A stretch of 64,000 nt of DNA from Luidia sarsii. Taxonomy: Eukaryota > Echinodermata > Asteroidea > Paxillosida > Luidiidae. The first letter of the stretch is position 1. Each line of letters starts with the position of its first letter. The position numbers were made by a program, and so were the translations under genes. Location of the stretch: positions 12,791,145 through 12,855,144 of the forward strand of contig OX465103.1 of NCBI GenBank assembly GCA_949987565.1. Direction: 5' to 3'. This document shows, piece after piece, positions 33,551-45,652 of the stretch. Below the pieces are notes generated by a model that saw nothing but the letters and a program-made list of their open reading frames with translations, was not told the DNA's origin and made no database searches.

Positions 33551-35199
33551 CTGACCAGTCACAGCAACAAGGAGTTTTGATAAGTAACTCAACAAAGAGT
33601 CAACAAATAGACAGGCTTCATGAACTGAACTATACTCACACCCAAGTCAACTATGTATGGACATGGACAGCAATCATGAAAGGTGAATATCATTAGGAAA
33701 ATATTTGATTTGAACTACATGTAACTACATTTGAACTACATTTCATCCAGAGAGAGGTCTAGTCAGGAAAAGGGAATTTGGACATTGTCTTGTGAACAGT
33801 AAAGGTTTAAAGCTTTCAGAGTGTATATTATCATATTGAGGAATAAGGTTTTCAAATGTATAGTAATAGATGACATTTATTTTGGCATTGGAAATATAAG
33901 AAGCATAATCAGGAAAAGGGAAAAATAACTTGTGGGATTTTTTTAATATCATTCGATGTTTTCATCAGTTGTGTACAGTAAGATTTTCAAACCCTTCATT
34001 CAGTATCAATGATTTATTTGTAAATATCAGAACTTGGTGTTTCAAGATCATATCCAGATTTGTTCTCATTCTGGATGTTTTGGAGCACTTGTAGAACAAA
34101 ATTAGATCAATATTCTTTTGCACCATTTACATTTCTCAGTGTGATTTTCAAAAATCAATCAGTTGTTGCTTTATAATCATAATAATGAATTTTTCTCATC
34201 ATCAGTGTTTCGATGCATTTTTGGGAGAAAAAAGCTGAAGCAAATATTTGCATTTAAAATTTAACATTTGATTTACATTTGATGTGGGCATGTGATTTTG
34301 AAAATTTTCAAAATGTTTTAAAATTATGGTCATTTTTTATGTTGAACTGATGCATGGTAGTTTTTAGTGCTGGGCTGAAATGGAGATGAACCTCTTTTGA
34401 AATGAAATTTGGAATTTAGTTAAACTTAAGCAGGCAAGATAAGTGGGTGAGGTCTCCTGATGACGCGGGCCAGGAATGCAAACAATGGGGAATACTGGCA
34501 ATTTCTAATTTCTCAATCATATATCTATGCACACCAGTTGACATGGCATTTGCCTTTCCCCTACTTAGCACTTTCTGAGGCCATGCAAGAGCACTTCCAC
34601 ACTTGCTTGGTACAGTAGTTGTTATGGCAACTTCTCCCTCAATAAAGGCTGTTACGATAGAATGCCCATTGTATCCGCCAAACCTTTGAAAAAGCAGGCA
34701 TGCGTTGGATTTACAGGAGAAGAATAGCGTGGTTAATTATTGGCACAACTCAGCATCAGACACGGTGTCTGAACATTTTGAAGGCAGGGTGTACTTGGCC
34801 TGATGGGAAGGGGAGGTAGCTGTAAGCAATCAGGCAGCCATCAGTGGCCAACTGAGACTCCCTCGGGCAAAGTATCTTTACAACCAATGTCTGATTGAGA
34901 TCAAAGCAAAGCACTGACACAGAGAGTCAGCCAGTTCCATTTGGATGTGCATGCAACTGTACGATAAGCATCTTTAATATGTAGGAGTCTGCAGGTCTCT
35001 GCAGTGTGAGAACATTGCAACACCAGACTCATCAGACATTGACAGGATTTGTGGGCAAAGGAGTAAGACTGGAAAACAACACATATCAGTGAATGCTCAT
35101 CTGAGTTTTCTTTGAATGCAAGAGGACTGAGTGTAGACAAGGAAATAGTGACTGGACATCAGCTGCTCAATTCAGGCTTGACTTGAAGACACCGGACAC
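33551..35199. repeat. D-to-B spacer, unit 2
   Basis: Copy of 18375-20023: ghost exon start at 34339-34376, relic CTLD pieces at 34433-34479 and about 34783-34903, promoter block ending at 35199. No gene. Confidence 0.75.
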
Positions 35200-35730
35200 A
35201 TGAGTTTCTGCAGTATGGAGCTCATTTGGCTGGTTAGTGTCATCATGGCTGCATGTGTTCATGCCCAGCATTGCCAGCCTGGTCAAGAAGGATTTGGTAA
35301 TTCTTGCTACCAGCTGCTGAATGGGACAATGACTTGGCAAAATGCGTCTCAAGCCTGCTCTGACATGGGAGGTGGCTTGGTGGTTCCAGACTCCTTCAGT
35401 GAAAATCAGTTCATCTGGGAGATGTACAAAAAGAAGCTACCCTCAAACAGTGATTTTTGGATTGGCTGCACTGACCAGAAGGAGGAAGGCAAATGGGTGA
35501 AGTGCAGTGATGAGGCAGGCCAGGTGTGCACCTACTTCAGATGGGATACAAACCAACCAGACAATCTTAACAATGAAGAATGTATTGAAATGTGGAAATC
35601 TGAGAACAATATGTGGAACGATGTATCTTGTTCTGCTAATGACAATTATGTGGTTTGTGAGTTTCCCTCTTCAAGCCCAAAGATGACCTGCCTGCAGGCT
35701 GATGCCAACGGCCGTTTCACTGGCCAATAA
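35200..35730 (+). CDS. secreted C-type lectin, B type (QPD)
   Basis: Protein identical to 20024-20554. The first ~130 bp after the stop resemble the flank of a D gene (AACTATACTCAC, CAACAAAGAGTC) rather than that of other B genes (AACTTTACTCAC, CAACAGGAGTC), then return to B-type flank. This is a short conversion tract outside the coding region. Confidence 0.92.
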   Translation: MSFCSMELIWLVSVIMAACVHAQHCQPGQEGFGNSCYQLLNGTMTWQNASQACSDMGGGLVVPDSFSENQFIWEMYKKKLPSNSDFWIGCTDQKEEGKWVKCSDEAGQVCTYFRWDTNQPDNLNNEECIEMWKSENNMWNDVSCSANDNYVVCEFPSSSPKMTCLQADANGRFTGQ

Positions 35731-37205
35731 CTGACCAGTCACAGCAACAAGGAGTTTTGATCAATAACTCAACAAAGAGTCAACAAATAGACAGGCTTCA
35801 TGAACTGAACTATACTCACACCCAAGTCAACTATGTATGGACATGGACAGCAATCATGAAAGGTGAATAATCATTTGCCACATTTTGATACAAACAGCAT
35901 TTGTTGATGAAAGCTCAATGAAAGAATGAATAATTTGTGAGGATCCATGTACCGGTATAAAAGCTGGAAACTCTTGACGGTGTTTGCCACTGAAAAAGAA
36001 ATGGATGGTTTTCAAAGTTGACCATCTTTCTCCTGGAAAAGGGGATATTATGTAGATTTCAACTTTTTATTCAAATGTTAACCAGACCATTGTTCGAGTG
36101 CAAAAATAAAGAATGGGTTTAATGAAGGCAATTTGAAAGGTAAATTTTATCCAACTAACACTCATTTGAAGATTCAATTTCATTCTGTGAAAGAGATTTC
36201 TATGAAAGCCCTCTGGATAGTGTGTACACTGTGATGCCAACTTTCATTAGTATGAAGTCAACAAAATAATCAGGTCACATACATTGTGTTGACACAAAAA
36301 CGTTGAGAAACTATCTATAGGCCTAATCTTAACCATTTCTATTTTAGTAATCATATGTACCGGTATACACACCAATTGACAAGGCATTTTTCTTTCCCAT
36401 ACTTGGCAATGTGGGATGGTAAGCAAGATTATTTCCACTCTTGCTTGGCAGTTGTTATTTCAACTTCTCCCCCACAATTGATCTAAATTTTAGCTTGACG
36501 TGTCCATTTATACTCTCAATTCCTTCAACCAATATCCCTTAATTAAGTCCATGTTTTCCTTGTCCACATCAATAGGTTGCTTGTTGACTGAGTGAAACCA
36601 TCAGCAATGAACGCATATCATGAATAACAAAGTGGGTCTATTCATGAGAAAACTTAGCATCCTGGATATTTACAACAACAAAAAACCATTCTAGACAATA
36701 AAGCAAATGGTTTACAACAAAGATGGTTATAAATAAGATGCTTGCAACTAAGACTCATGCAATTGTGTTTACCATCAGAGGGAATACAATTCATTTGAAG
36801 GCAGGGTGTACATGGTCTGATGGGAAAGGGACATGGCAGGCAGCCACCAGTGGCCAACTGAGAGTCCCTCGGGCAAAGTATCTTTACAACCAATGTCTGA
36901 TTGAGATCAAAGCAAAGCACTGACACAGGGAGTCAGCCAGTTCCATTTGGATGTGCAGGCAACTGCATGGTAGGCATCTTCAATCTGTAGGAGTCTGCAG
37001 CTCTCTGTAGTGTTAGAACATTGCAACACCAGACTCATCAGACATTGACAGGATTTGTGGGCAAAGGAGTAAGACTGGAAAACAACACATATCAGTGAAT
37101 GCTCATCTGAGTTTTCTTTGACTGCAAAAGGACTGAGCGTATACAAGGAAATAGTGACTGGACATCAGCTGCTTAAATCAGGCTTGACTTAAAGACACCG
37201 GACAC
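35731..37205. repeat. B-to-A spacer, unit 2/3 boundary
   Basis: Copy of 169-1642 with a D-like first ~130 bp. AATAAA at 36105, relic CTLD fragment 36800-36908, promoter block ending at 37205. No gene. Confidence 0.8.
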
Positions 37206-37739
37206 ATGAGTTCTGGCAGTATGGAGCTCATTTGGCTGGTTAGTGTCATCATGGCTGCATGTGTTCATGCCCAGCATTGCCAGCCTGGTCAAGAAGGATT
37301 TGGTAATTCTTGCTACCAGCTGCTGAATGGGACAATGACTTGGCAAGATGCATCTCAAGCCTGCTCTGACATGGGAGGTGGCTTGGTGGTTCCAGACTCC
37401 TTCAGTGAAAATCAGTTCATCGGGGAGATGTTCCAAAGGAAAGTGACTAGCGGTAATCTTTGGATTGGCTGCACTGACCAGGAGGAGGAAGGCAAGTGGG
37501 TGAAGTCTGGTGATGAGGCAGGCAAGGAATGCACCTACACCAACTGGGCAGATGGGCAGCCGGATAATGCTGGCACTGGAGAAGACTGTGCTCATAAGTA
37601 TTATCCAGATGATCTCTGGAATGATGCACCTTGTTCCCAGACAAATTATGGGATGTGTAAGTTCACCATCAGTCCCTCTTCAAGCCCAAAGATGACCTGC
37701 CTGCAGGCTGATGCCAACGGCCGTTTCACTGGCCAATAA
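37206..37739 (+). CDS. secreted C-type lectin, A type
   Basis: Fourth copy with the same protein as 1643-2176. Opens the shortened unit 3. Its leader has a B/D-like variant (CTCTCTGTAGTGTTAGAAC) upstream, so the promoter block is slightly mosaic while the coding region is unchanged. Confidence 0.92.
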   Translation: MSSGSMELIWLVSVIMAACVHAQHCQPGQEGFGNSCYQLLNGTMTWQDASQACSDMGGGLVVPDSFSENQFIGEMFQRKVTSGNLWIGCTDQEEEGKWVKSGDEAGKECTYTNWADGQPDNAGTGEDCAHKYYPDDLWNDAPCSQTNYGMCKFTISPSSSPKMTCLQADANGRFTGQ

Positions 37740-40433
37740 CTGACCAGTCACAGCAACAAGGAGTTTTGATCAATAACTCAACAAAGAGTCAACAAATAGA
37801 CAGGCTTCATGAACTGAACTTTACTCACACCCAAGTCAACTATGTATGGACATGGACAGCAATCATGAAAGGTGAATATCATTGGGGAAAATATTTGATT
37901 CAAACTGATGTTTACTACAAATATGAATTTGTGCATTTTTATGTGGATAAGGTTTTAAAACTCATAATTGATAGGTGTACAGATATATAATCATTGGAAA
38001 GAATAATTAATAGTTTTTCCAAGTCGTTGCCATTGCTGATGAGCACTGATAGCAAAAGGGGCAAATTGATTTGTGCCTTCAAACATCTCATGGGCATTCT
38101 TTAAACTAGTCATTGTGTGGATCATTTGCGACCAGTTAGAAATTCAAACTATAACAATCTGGTTATGTGTAACTATGAAGGAAGATACTTGGAGACAAAA
38201 CACATGTACACACATGTACGGACACACACTGTTGTGTGAGGCATGGCAGCGGCGTGGCATGCACTGTGTGCACAGTTGGGATGGGGTGTGGTAATACCGG
38301 TGTGCCATGGTTTGCATGCATATGGCCTGGATCTCTTGATGGTTCTCAGCAATGCCTGCAAACCTCATTACAATAACAAAGGGTACGCCCCATATGAAAA
38401 CTGATTACTACTGGTCATAATGCGTGACGTGTACGAAGTCACGTTTGATAAATATATGAATTATGCATGATTTCCTTACAAGTGGCGCACATATGGGTTT
38501 GTGTGCAATGTGTACAGTATAGCTTGACTGCGTATGAGCCCCACCCCCATTTTTGAGTCTTGTGATTGGCCGAGAGATCACCTTGGACAAGGCAAGCAGA
38601 CAGTAACAGCAGAAGCTAACATTTTGCTTGGGAAAAGCATATTTCAACAGAAAGGAAGACAAATTAATTTTCTTCACTAAGAATCTCCCGCATTAGCTAT
38701 AGGAGAGTATGATTTTTTTAAGCCAAGAAAATGGCGCCACTAAGAAAGAAATTTTTTGTCATTAATTCTGTGTAATTGGAACCCCAATCAATCAGTTGAC
38801 AAAATAGTAATGATATATAAATCAGCCAGAAAGAGGTCTAGTCAGGAAAAGGGAATTTGGACATTGTCTTGTGAACAGTAAAGGTTTAAAGCTTTCAGAG
38901 TGTATATTATCATATTGAGGAATAAGGTTTTCAAATGTATAGTAATAGTTGACATTTATTTTGGCATTGGAAATATGAAAAGCATAATCAGGAAAAGGGA
39001 AAAATATCTTGTGGGATTTTTTTTAATATCATTCAATGTTTTCATCATTTGTGTACAGTAAGATTTTCAAACCCTTCATTCAGTAGGCCTAACAATGATT
39101 TATTTGTAAATATCCGTACTTGATGTTTCAAGATCATATCCAGATTTTTTCTCATTCTGGATGTTTTGGAGCACTTGTAGAACAAAATTAGATGAATATT
39201 CTTTTGCACCATTTACATTTCTCAGTGTGATTTTTAAAAATCAATCAGTTGTTGCTTTATAATCATAATAATGAATTTTTCTCACATCATCAGTGTTTCT
39301 TTGTATCTTTTGGAGAAAAAAAGCTATTTAGCTAATATTTGCTTTTTGAAAATTTTCAAAATGTTTTAAAATAATGGTCAATATTGTGATTTGAGGTAGA
39401 TGCATATGGTAGGTCTCTTCAGAGTGTATCGTGCATTTAAAGAATTATTGGGGATTTTGAATTCACAGTGTTTGCACAATAGCAAAGTTTAGAGTGTCAA
39501 GAAAAAGGAGCTAAAACTAGTTGACTTTTGCAAATGTCTTTTCATAATCATGTCTTTTCATCTTTTAAAATGAAATTTGGAATTCAGTTAACTGAAGCAG
39601 GCAAGATAAGTGGGTGAGGTCTACTGATGAGGCTGGCCAGGAATGCAAACAATGGGAATACTGGCATTTTCTAATTTCCCAATGATATACAGTATCTATA
39701 TGCACGCACACCAGTTGACATGTCATTTGCCTTTCCCCTACTTAGCAAATAGCCATGGAAGAGCACTTCCACTCTTGCATGGTAGTTGTTATGGCAACTT
39801 CTCCCTTAATAAGCTGTCACAATAGAATGCTTGCTGCTTGTGCCAAACCTTTGGAAGTGGAGGCATGTGCTTGATTAAAAAGGAGAAGAATTACTATTTT
39901 AAATTATTGGCACAACTCAGCATCAGACACGGTGTCTGAACAAGGACCCTAACAATGACCAAAATGGCTTCCAACAAAGAGGAGGCTTGCATCTTTTGCT
40001 TACCAACAGAGGGTAAAGAAATTGGAAGGCGGGTTGTACATAGTCTGATGGGAAGGGGAAGTGGCAGGCAGCCATCAGTGGCCAACTGAGACTCCCTCAG
40101 GCAAAGTATCTTTACAACCAATGTCTGATTGAGATCAAAGCAAAGCACTGACACAGGGAGTCAGCCAGTTCCATTTGGATGTGCAGGCAACTGCATGGTA
40201 GGCATCTTTAATCTGTAGGAGTCTGCAGCTCTCTGCAGTGTGAGAACATTGCAACACCAGACTCATCAGACATTGACAGGATTTGTGGGCAAAGGAGTAA
40301 GACTGGAAAACGACACATATCAGTGAATGCTCATCTGAGTTTTCTTTGACTGCAAAAGGACTAAGTGTATACAAGGAAATAGTGACTGGATATCAGCTGC
40401 TCAAATCAGGCTTGACTTAAAGACACCGGACAC
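37740..40433. repeat. A-to-E spacer, unit 3 (hybrid)
   Basis: The first ~1.1 kb matches the A spacer of units 1 and 2. From about 38,880 (AAAGGTTTAAAGC, GTATATTATCATATT) it follows other versions and it ends like the spacer before T (TTACTATTTTAAATT, GAACAAGGACCC). Relic CTLD pieces at 39600-39646 and about 40028-40137; promoter block to 40433. It also has unique small insertions (TAGGCCTAAC near 39085). Confidence 0.75.
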
Positions 40434-40970
40434 ATGAGTTCATGCAGTATGGAGCTTATTTGGCTGGTTAGTGTCATCATGGCTGCATGTGTTCATGCCC
40501 AGCATTGCCAGCCTGGTCAAGAAGGATTTGGTAATTCTTGCTACCAGCTGCTGAATGGGACAATGACTTGGCAAAATGCATCTCAAGCCTGCTCTGACAT
40601 TGGAGGTGGCTTGATGGTTCCTGACTTCCTTAGTGAAGATCAGTTCATATGGGAGTTGATGAAAAGACATTTGGGAAATGACAGTCATCTTTGGCTTGGC
40701 TGCACTGACCGGGAGGTGGAAAGCACGTGGATGAAGACCAGTGATGAGGCAGGCCAGGAGTGCACCTACTTCAACTGGGCAGATGAAGAGCCGAATGATT
40801 ATGGCACTGGAGAAGACTGTGTTCATAAGTATTTTCTAAATGGTCTTTGGAATGATATACCTTGTTCCTACAAATATTATGGGATGTGTGAGTTCACCAT
40901 CTGTCCCTCTTCAAGCCCAAAGATGACCTGCCTGCAGGCTGATGCCAACGGCCGTTTCACTGGCCAATAA
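40434..40970 (+). CDS. secreted C-type lectin, E type (EPN, mannose-type)
   Basis: 178 residues and the only copy with E119-P120-N121 in place of QPD. The rest of the calcium site is present (E127, W139-N140-D141), so the motif combination is that of mannose/GlcNAc/fucose-binding CTLDs; specificity is inferred from family rules. It is also the most changed array copy elsewhere: FLSEDQFIWELMKRHL, LWLGC, DREVESTWMKTSDEAG, HKYFLNGLWND. Three sequons (N41, N48, N82 NDS) and an extra cysteine at 157 (TICPSS). Signal peptide and leader are A'-like. The flanks show it to be the intact counterpart of the T pseudogenes. Confidence 0.92.
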   Translation: MSSCSMELIWLVSVIMAACVHAQHCQPGQEGFGNSCYQLLNGTMTWQNASQACSDIGGGLMVPDFLSEDQFIWELMKRHLGNDSHLWLGCTDREVESTWMKTSDEAGQECTYFNWADEEPNDYGTGEDCVHKYFLNGLWNDIPCSYKYYGMCEFTICPSSSPKMTCLQADANGRFTGQ

Positions 40971-43900
40971 CTGACCAGTCACAGCAACAAGGAGTTTTGA
41001 ACAATAACTCAACAAGGAGTCAACAAATAGACAGGCTTCATGAACTGAACTTTACTCACACCCAAGTCAACTATGTATGGACATGGACAGCAATCATGAA
41101 AGGTGAATATCATTGGGGAAAATATTTGATTCAAACTGATGTTTACTACAAATATGAATTTGTGCATTTTTATGTGGATAAGGTTTTAAAACTCATCATT
41201 GATACATGTAGGTGTACAGATATATAATCATTGGAAAGAATAATTAATAGTTTTTCCAAGTCGTTGCCATTGCTGATGAGCACTGATAGCAAAAGGGGCA
41301 AATTGATTTGTGCCTTCAAACATCTCATGGGCATTCTTTAAACTAGTTAATGTGTGGATCATTTGCTACCAGTTAGAAATTCAAACTATAACAATCTGGT
41401 TATGTGAAACTATGAAGGAAGATACTTGGAGACAAAACACATGTACACACATGTACGGACACACACTGTTGTGTGAGGCATGGCAGCGGCGTGGCATGCA
41501 CTGTGTGCACAGTTGGGATGGGGTGTGGTAATACCGGTGTGCCATGGTTTGCATGCATATGGCCTGGATCTCTTGATGGTTCTCAGCAATGCCTGCAAAC
41601 CTCATTACAATAACAAAGGGTACGCCCCATATAAAAAATGATTACTATTGGTCATAATGCATGACGTGTATGTAGTCACGTTAGATAAATGTATGAATTA
41701 TGCATGATTTCCTTACAAGTGGCGCACATGTGGGTTTGTGTGCAATGTGTACAGTATAGCATGACTGCATGTCACTGAGACCCATCGTGGAGTCTTGTAA
41801 TTGGCTGGAGAAAAATCACTATGTACATAGTGATAGTGGCATTGTGCCATGAGGTTGCCTGCGTATGGCACAGATCTCTGCCAAGAGCCATACCTGAGAG
41901 ACCGCCTTGGACAAGGCTAGCTAACAGTAGCAAGAAATACTTTGCTCAGGAAAAGCATATTTCATAAGAGAGGGTGACAATTTGGCTTTCTTCACTTCAG
42001 TTCAGAAAACTAAGAATCTTCTGCATTATATATAGGGTAGCCGACATTTTGTAAGCCAAGAACAGGTTTTTCTCAAATTTATAGATGACATTTATTTTGA
42101 CATTGGAAATTTAAGAAAAGAAAAGGGAGACATTTGTTTGTGCTTTGAAATATCTTGTGGGATTATTTTAATATAATTCAATGTATTCATCATTTGTGTA
42201 AGATTTTCAAACCCTTCATTCAATGCCAATTATTTATTTGTAAATATACTTGATGTTTTAAGATCATAGCCAGTATTTTTTTTCATTCTGGATCTTTTGG
42301 AGCACTTGTAGCAAAACAATTAGATGAAAATTCATTTGCACCATTTCAATTTCTCAGTGTGATTTTAAAAAATTAATCAGGTGTTGCTTTATGATCATAA
42401 TAATGAATTAACGTTTTTCTCACATCATCAGTGTTTCTATTAACCTTTTGCAGAAAAAGTTTCAATTTATTTTTGATTTTCAAATTATCAACAGAATTAC
42501 ATTCTATGTGTGCATATTATTTCAGATGAAAAAAATCAAAACGTTTTGAATGATCAATATTGTGTTTTGAGGTAGATGCATATGATAAGTCTCTTCAGAG
42601 TGTGTCATAAATTTAAAGAATTATTGAGGATTTCAAATTCACAATTTTTGGCACATGAGTGTAAGGGAAAAGGAGCTAAAATTAATTGACTTTTGCAAAT
42701 TTCTTTTCACATGTTAAATAAATGTGCGTGTCACAAAACATATACCGACATATACATACTCATTGGTTTGTGTTTTTACTGTTAGTCAATATGTGCTCTA
42801 TCATCTATATCAAGTAGAAATCGCTGGCAGACAATTAGTTAAATGCAGGATGTGAAGTGCCACCTCAATTGAATCGTGTGTCTATGCGGGAAAAGTTCTG
42901 TGCTCTATTGCAAACAGACGTAGAAGCTGTAGCTTGCATTTTACTTTCCTCTGATAATATCCAAGTTTCTTCCACAATTTCTATACCACTTTCTGCTCAT
43001 ATCCAGGGTTCTTCCCAAAGACAAAATGTCACGAGAGTCCCCCCCCCCCCCCTGATCAATTTTGGGAGGATGAGCATATGCTTCATTGAATAATGGCTGG
43101 CTTCATTTGTGTGCAGTCAAGCAGGGTTGCAGAATAACAACCCTAGTGTGCGCATTAAACACCATAAATGCATGCATCACTGGTTGGATGAAGAGAAGGC
43201 GAGGGGAGGTAACAAAGACCCAAGAAGTGCGCATAAATGCCCAGACATGTAAAAGGCTACCATACAAACATCAGTGGCCAAGAGAGGCAGCATCAAATGT
43301 ATGGAATATTCTACCTGTCTCCGTACTTTTTTCCCATAACAGGCCAGCAATACAAGCCTATTTCTCATGGTCCATTTTCATTGCAAGTTGCAATCTGGGT
43401 GTCACACTCACAATACATTGTACATGCATGAATGTATACACATACTCACTGGGTTGTGTTTTTACTGTTCATCAATATGTGCTGTATCATCTATATCAAG
43501 TAGGACTCCCTCTCTGAATCCAACAGTTTGGGCATAGATTACTGCTTTGAACTCTTGGAAGCTTGATGCAGATCTACGGACTTTCAGGACACAGTAATCC
43601 ACTGGTTAGCCTACCACTTCAATATGCTTACTCGTTGATGACCATGCCAGGGTACATTTTTGGAAAGCAAGCTTACTTGAACATCAATTTGTCTTCAGAT
43701 TGAGGCAATATTTTCTCTACTACACAAAGACATCTACAAGAACAGCTTTACAGGTTGCTGTGATGATTCAATGGATGTTCTGCTTGGTGAAAAAAAGAGA
43801 CTACATAAGAAGTCTACTTGGTAGTAAAATAAATTATTGAGAAATAGTACACAAATAATGAATGTTTGTGAGTGAAATGGTAAGAATAATTTCATAAGAT

Positions 43901-45112
43901 GACAGATAAAATGTTCCATTCCACGAAGCGAAGCCGAGTGAAATGAAACATTTCATACGTCACTGAATGAAATTATTCTCACCATTCCATGAATGCAAAA
44001 CATTCATGATTTGTTTTATACAATACCCACATAAATCCCAGCCAGATATTTCATCTTCTGTTAGGAGAACAAACGGTCCTTGCATATTAACCTCAGCCAT
44101 TTGACAGATTTGTGTTACAAACGCAAGAGCCACCCACCATTAGAATTGTACCATGTAATACTACACTGGTTCCCAGTCCTACATTTTATTCATGAAATAA
44201 GGGGTGGGAAGCCATGGAAGTTCTATTCAAGACTGAATAGAACTTCTGTGCCATTGAATAGAACTTTGCCGTGAATATCGGAACAAATAACTAAGCGACA
44301 TGTGATCAAGATCAAGCAATCAGATGATGGGGATTCATGAGGGTCCCGTATGATAAAATGTGTTTCTGGTCGAAATACTATTTGTCAGTGTCCCCAAATG
44401 ACTATATCCAAAAACAGCTTTTGTTTGATGGTAATTGCCGTTTGACATTGCTTACGCCATGACCTTTTGACTAAGCAAGTGATTAATACTAATAATGATT
44501 TTTTAATAGATACCGGGGTCCGGTAGTTATTTTTGAAGTCATCCTGCAACTATCCCCATACAACCCAGTATATCAGCCTGCTTTGCTTGGCATGTGTGAT
44601 GGATCAGTACGTGCATCTCCTCAGACAGATTTCACTTTGATAGGATAGCCTTTTATTCAATCACGGCCAATCAGAAACACGCACAATTAAGGCACTGTCA
44701 ATAATCCTTCATATCACATTAGGGACGCTCCACTCTCCAGTATCCATAGTTACAGCATATTAATTCCATCGTTCCATCGATGCTTCCAACTGGAGTCCAT
44801 ATTTTCAGTCTGTTTACCAGCAATTCGCATTGAAGGTATTTACATGGGTTTTGGAAAACGATATGAACAAACAGTCTGCAACTAATAATTGCATAGAGTC
44901 CACAGCTCTCTGCAGTGTTAGAACATTGCAACACCAGACTCATCAGACATTGACAGGATTTGTGGGCAAAGGAGTAAGACTGGAAAACAACACATATCAG
45001 TGAATGCTCATCTGAGTTTTCTTTGACTACAAAAGGACTGAGTGTAGACAAGGAAATAGTGACTGGACATCAGCTGCTCAAATCAGACTTGACAATTGAA
45101 GACACCGGACAC
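40971..45112. repeat. E-to-D spacer, unit 3
   Basis: Like the T-to-D spacer but about 500 bp shorter: one copy of the 256-bp block and a further ~240-bp loss near 41,815. Foldback element 43858-44007, hairpin near 44218, D promoter block 44899-45112. The C-run at about 43,038 is longer than in the other units. No gene. Confidence 0.7.
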
Positions 45113-45652
45113 ATGAGTTCTGGCAGTATGGAGCTCATTTGGCTGGTTAGTGTCATCATGGCTGCATGTGTTCATGCCCAGCATTGCCAGCCTGGTCAAG
45201 AAGGATTTGGTAATTCTTGCTACCAGCTGCTGAATGGGACAATGACTTGGCAAGATGCATCTCAAGCCTGCTCTGACATGGGAGGTGGCTTGGTGGTTCC
45301 AGACTCCTTCAGTGAAAATCAGTTCATCGGGGAGATGTTCCAAAGGAAAGTGCCTAGCGGTCGTCTTTGGATTGGCTGCACTGACCAGGAGGAGGAAGGC
45401 AAGTGGGTGAAGTCTGGTGATGAGGCAGGCCAGGAGTGTACCTACTTCAATTGGGGAGATAGGCAGCCGGATAATTATGGCAATGGGGAACACTGTGCTC
45501 ATGCCGGTAATTATTATCCAGATGATCTCTGGAATGATGAATCTTGTTCATCCCAATATTATGGGATGTGTGAGTTCACCATCAGTCCCTCTTCAAGCCC
45601 AAAGATGACCTGCCTGCAGGCTGATGCCAACGGCCGTTTCACTGGCCAATAA
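45113..45652 (+). CDS. secreted C-type lectin, D type (QPD), partly A-like N-terminus
   Basis: 179 residues. As 17835-18374 except that residues 47-48 read QD (TWQDAS), as in A genes, where the other D genes read GE (TWGEAS). GGTGGTTCC further on is also A-like rather than D-like (GGTAGTTCC). This is a short A-type tract of at least ~85 bp inside the 5' coding half. Calcium site Q118-P119-D120/E126/N141-D142 intact. Confidence 0.91.
   Translation: MSSGSMELIWLVSVIMAACVHAQHCQPGQEGFGNSCYQLLNGTMTWQDASQACSDMGGGLVVPDSFSENQFIGEMFQRKVPSGRLWIGCTDQEEEGKWVKSGDEAGQECTYFNWGDRQPDNYGNGEHCAHAGNYYPDDLWNDESCSSQYYGMCEFTISPSSSPKMTCLQADANGRFTGQ

Larger units (their letters stand above)
22028..37205 (+). repeat. 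array unit 2, 15,178 bp (A-A'-T-D-B)
   Basis: Second full copy of the five-gene unit, base-for-base like unit 1 apart from scattered substitutions and two length changes near 29,420 and 29,710. Its T pseudogene and D gene carry small coding differences, and its B gene is followed by a D-like flank. Confidence 0.92.
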
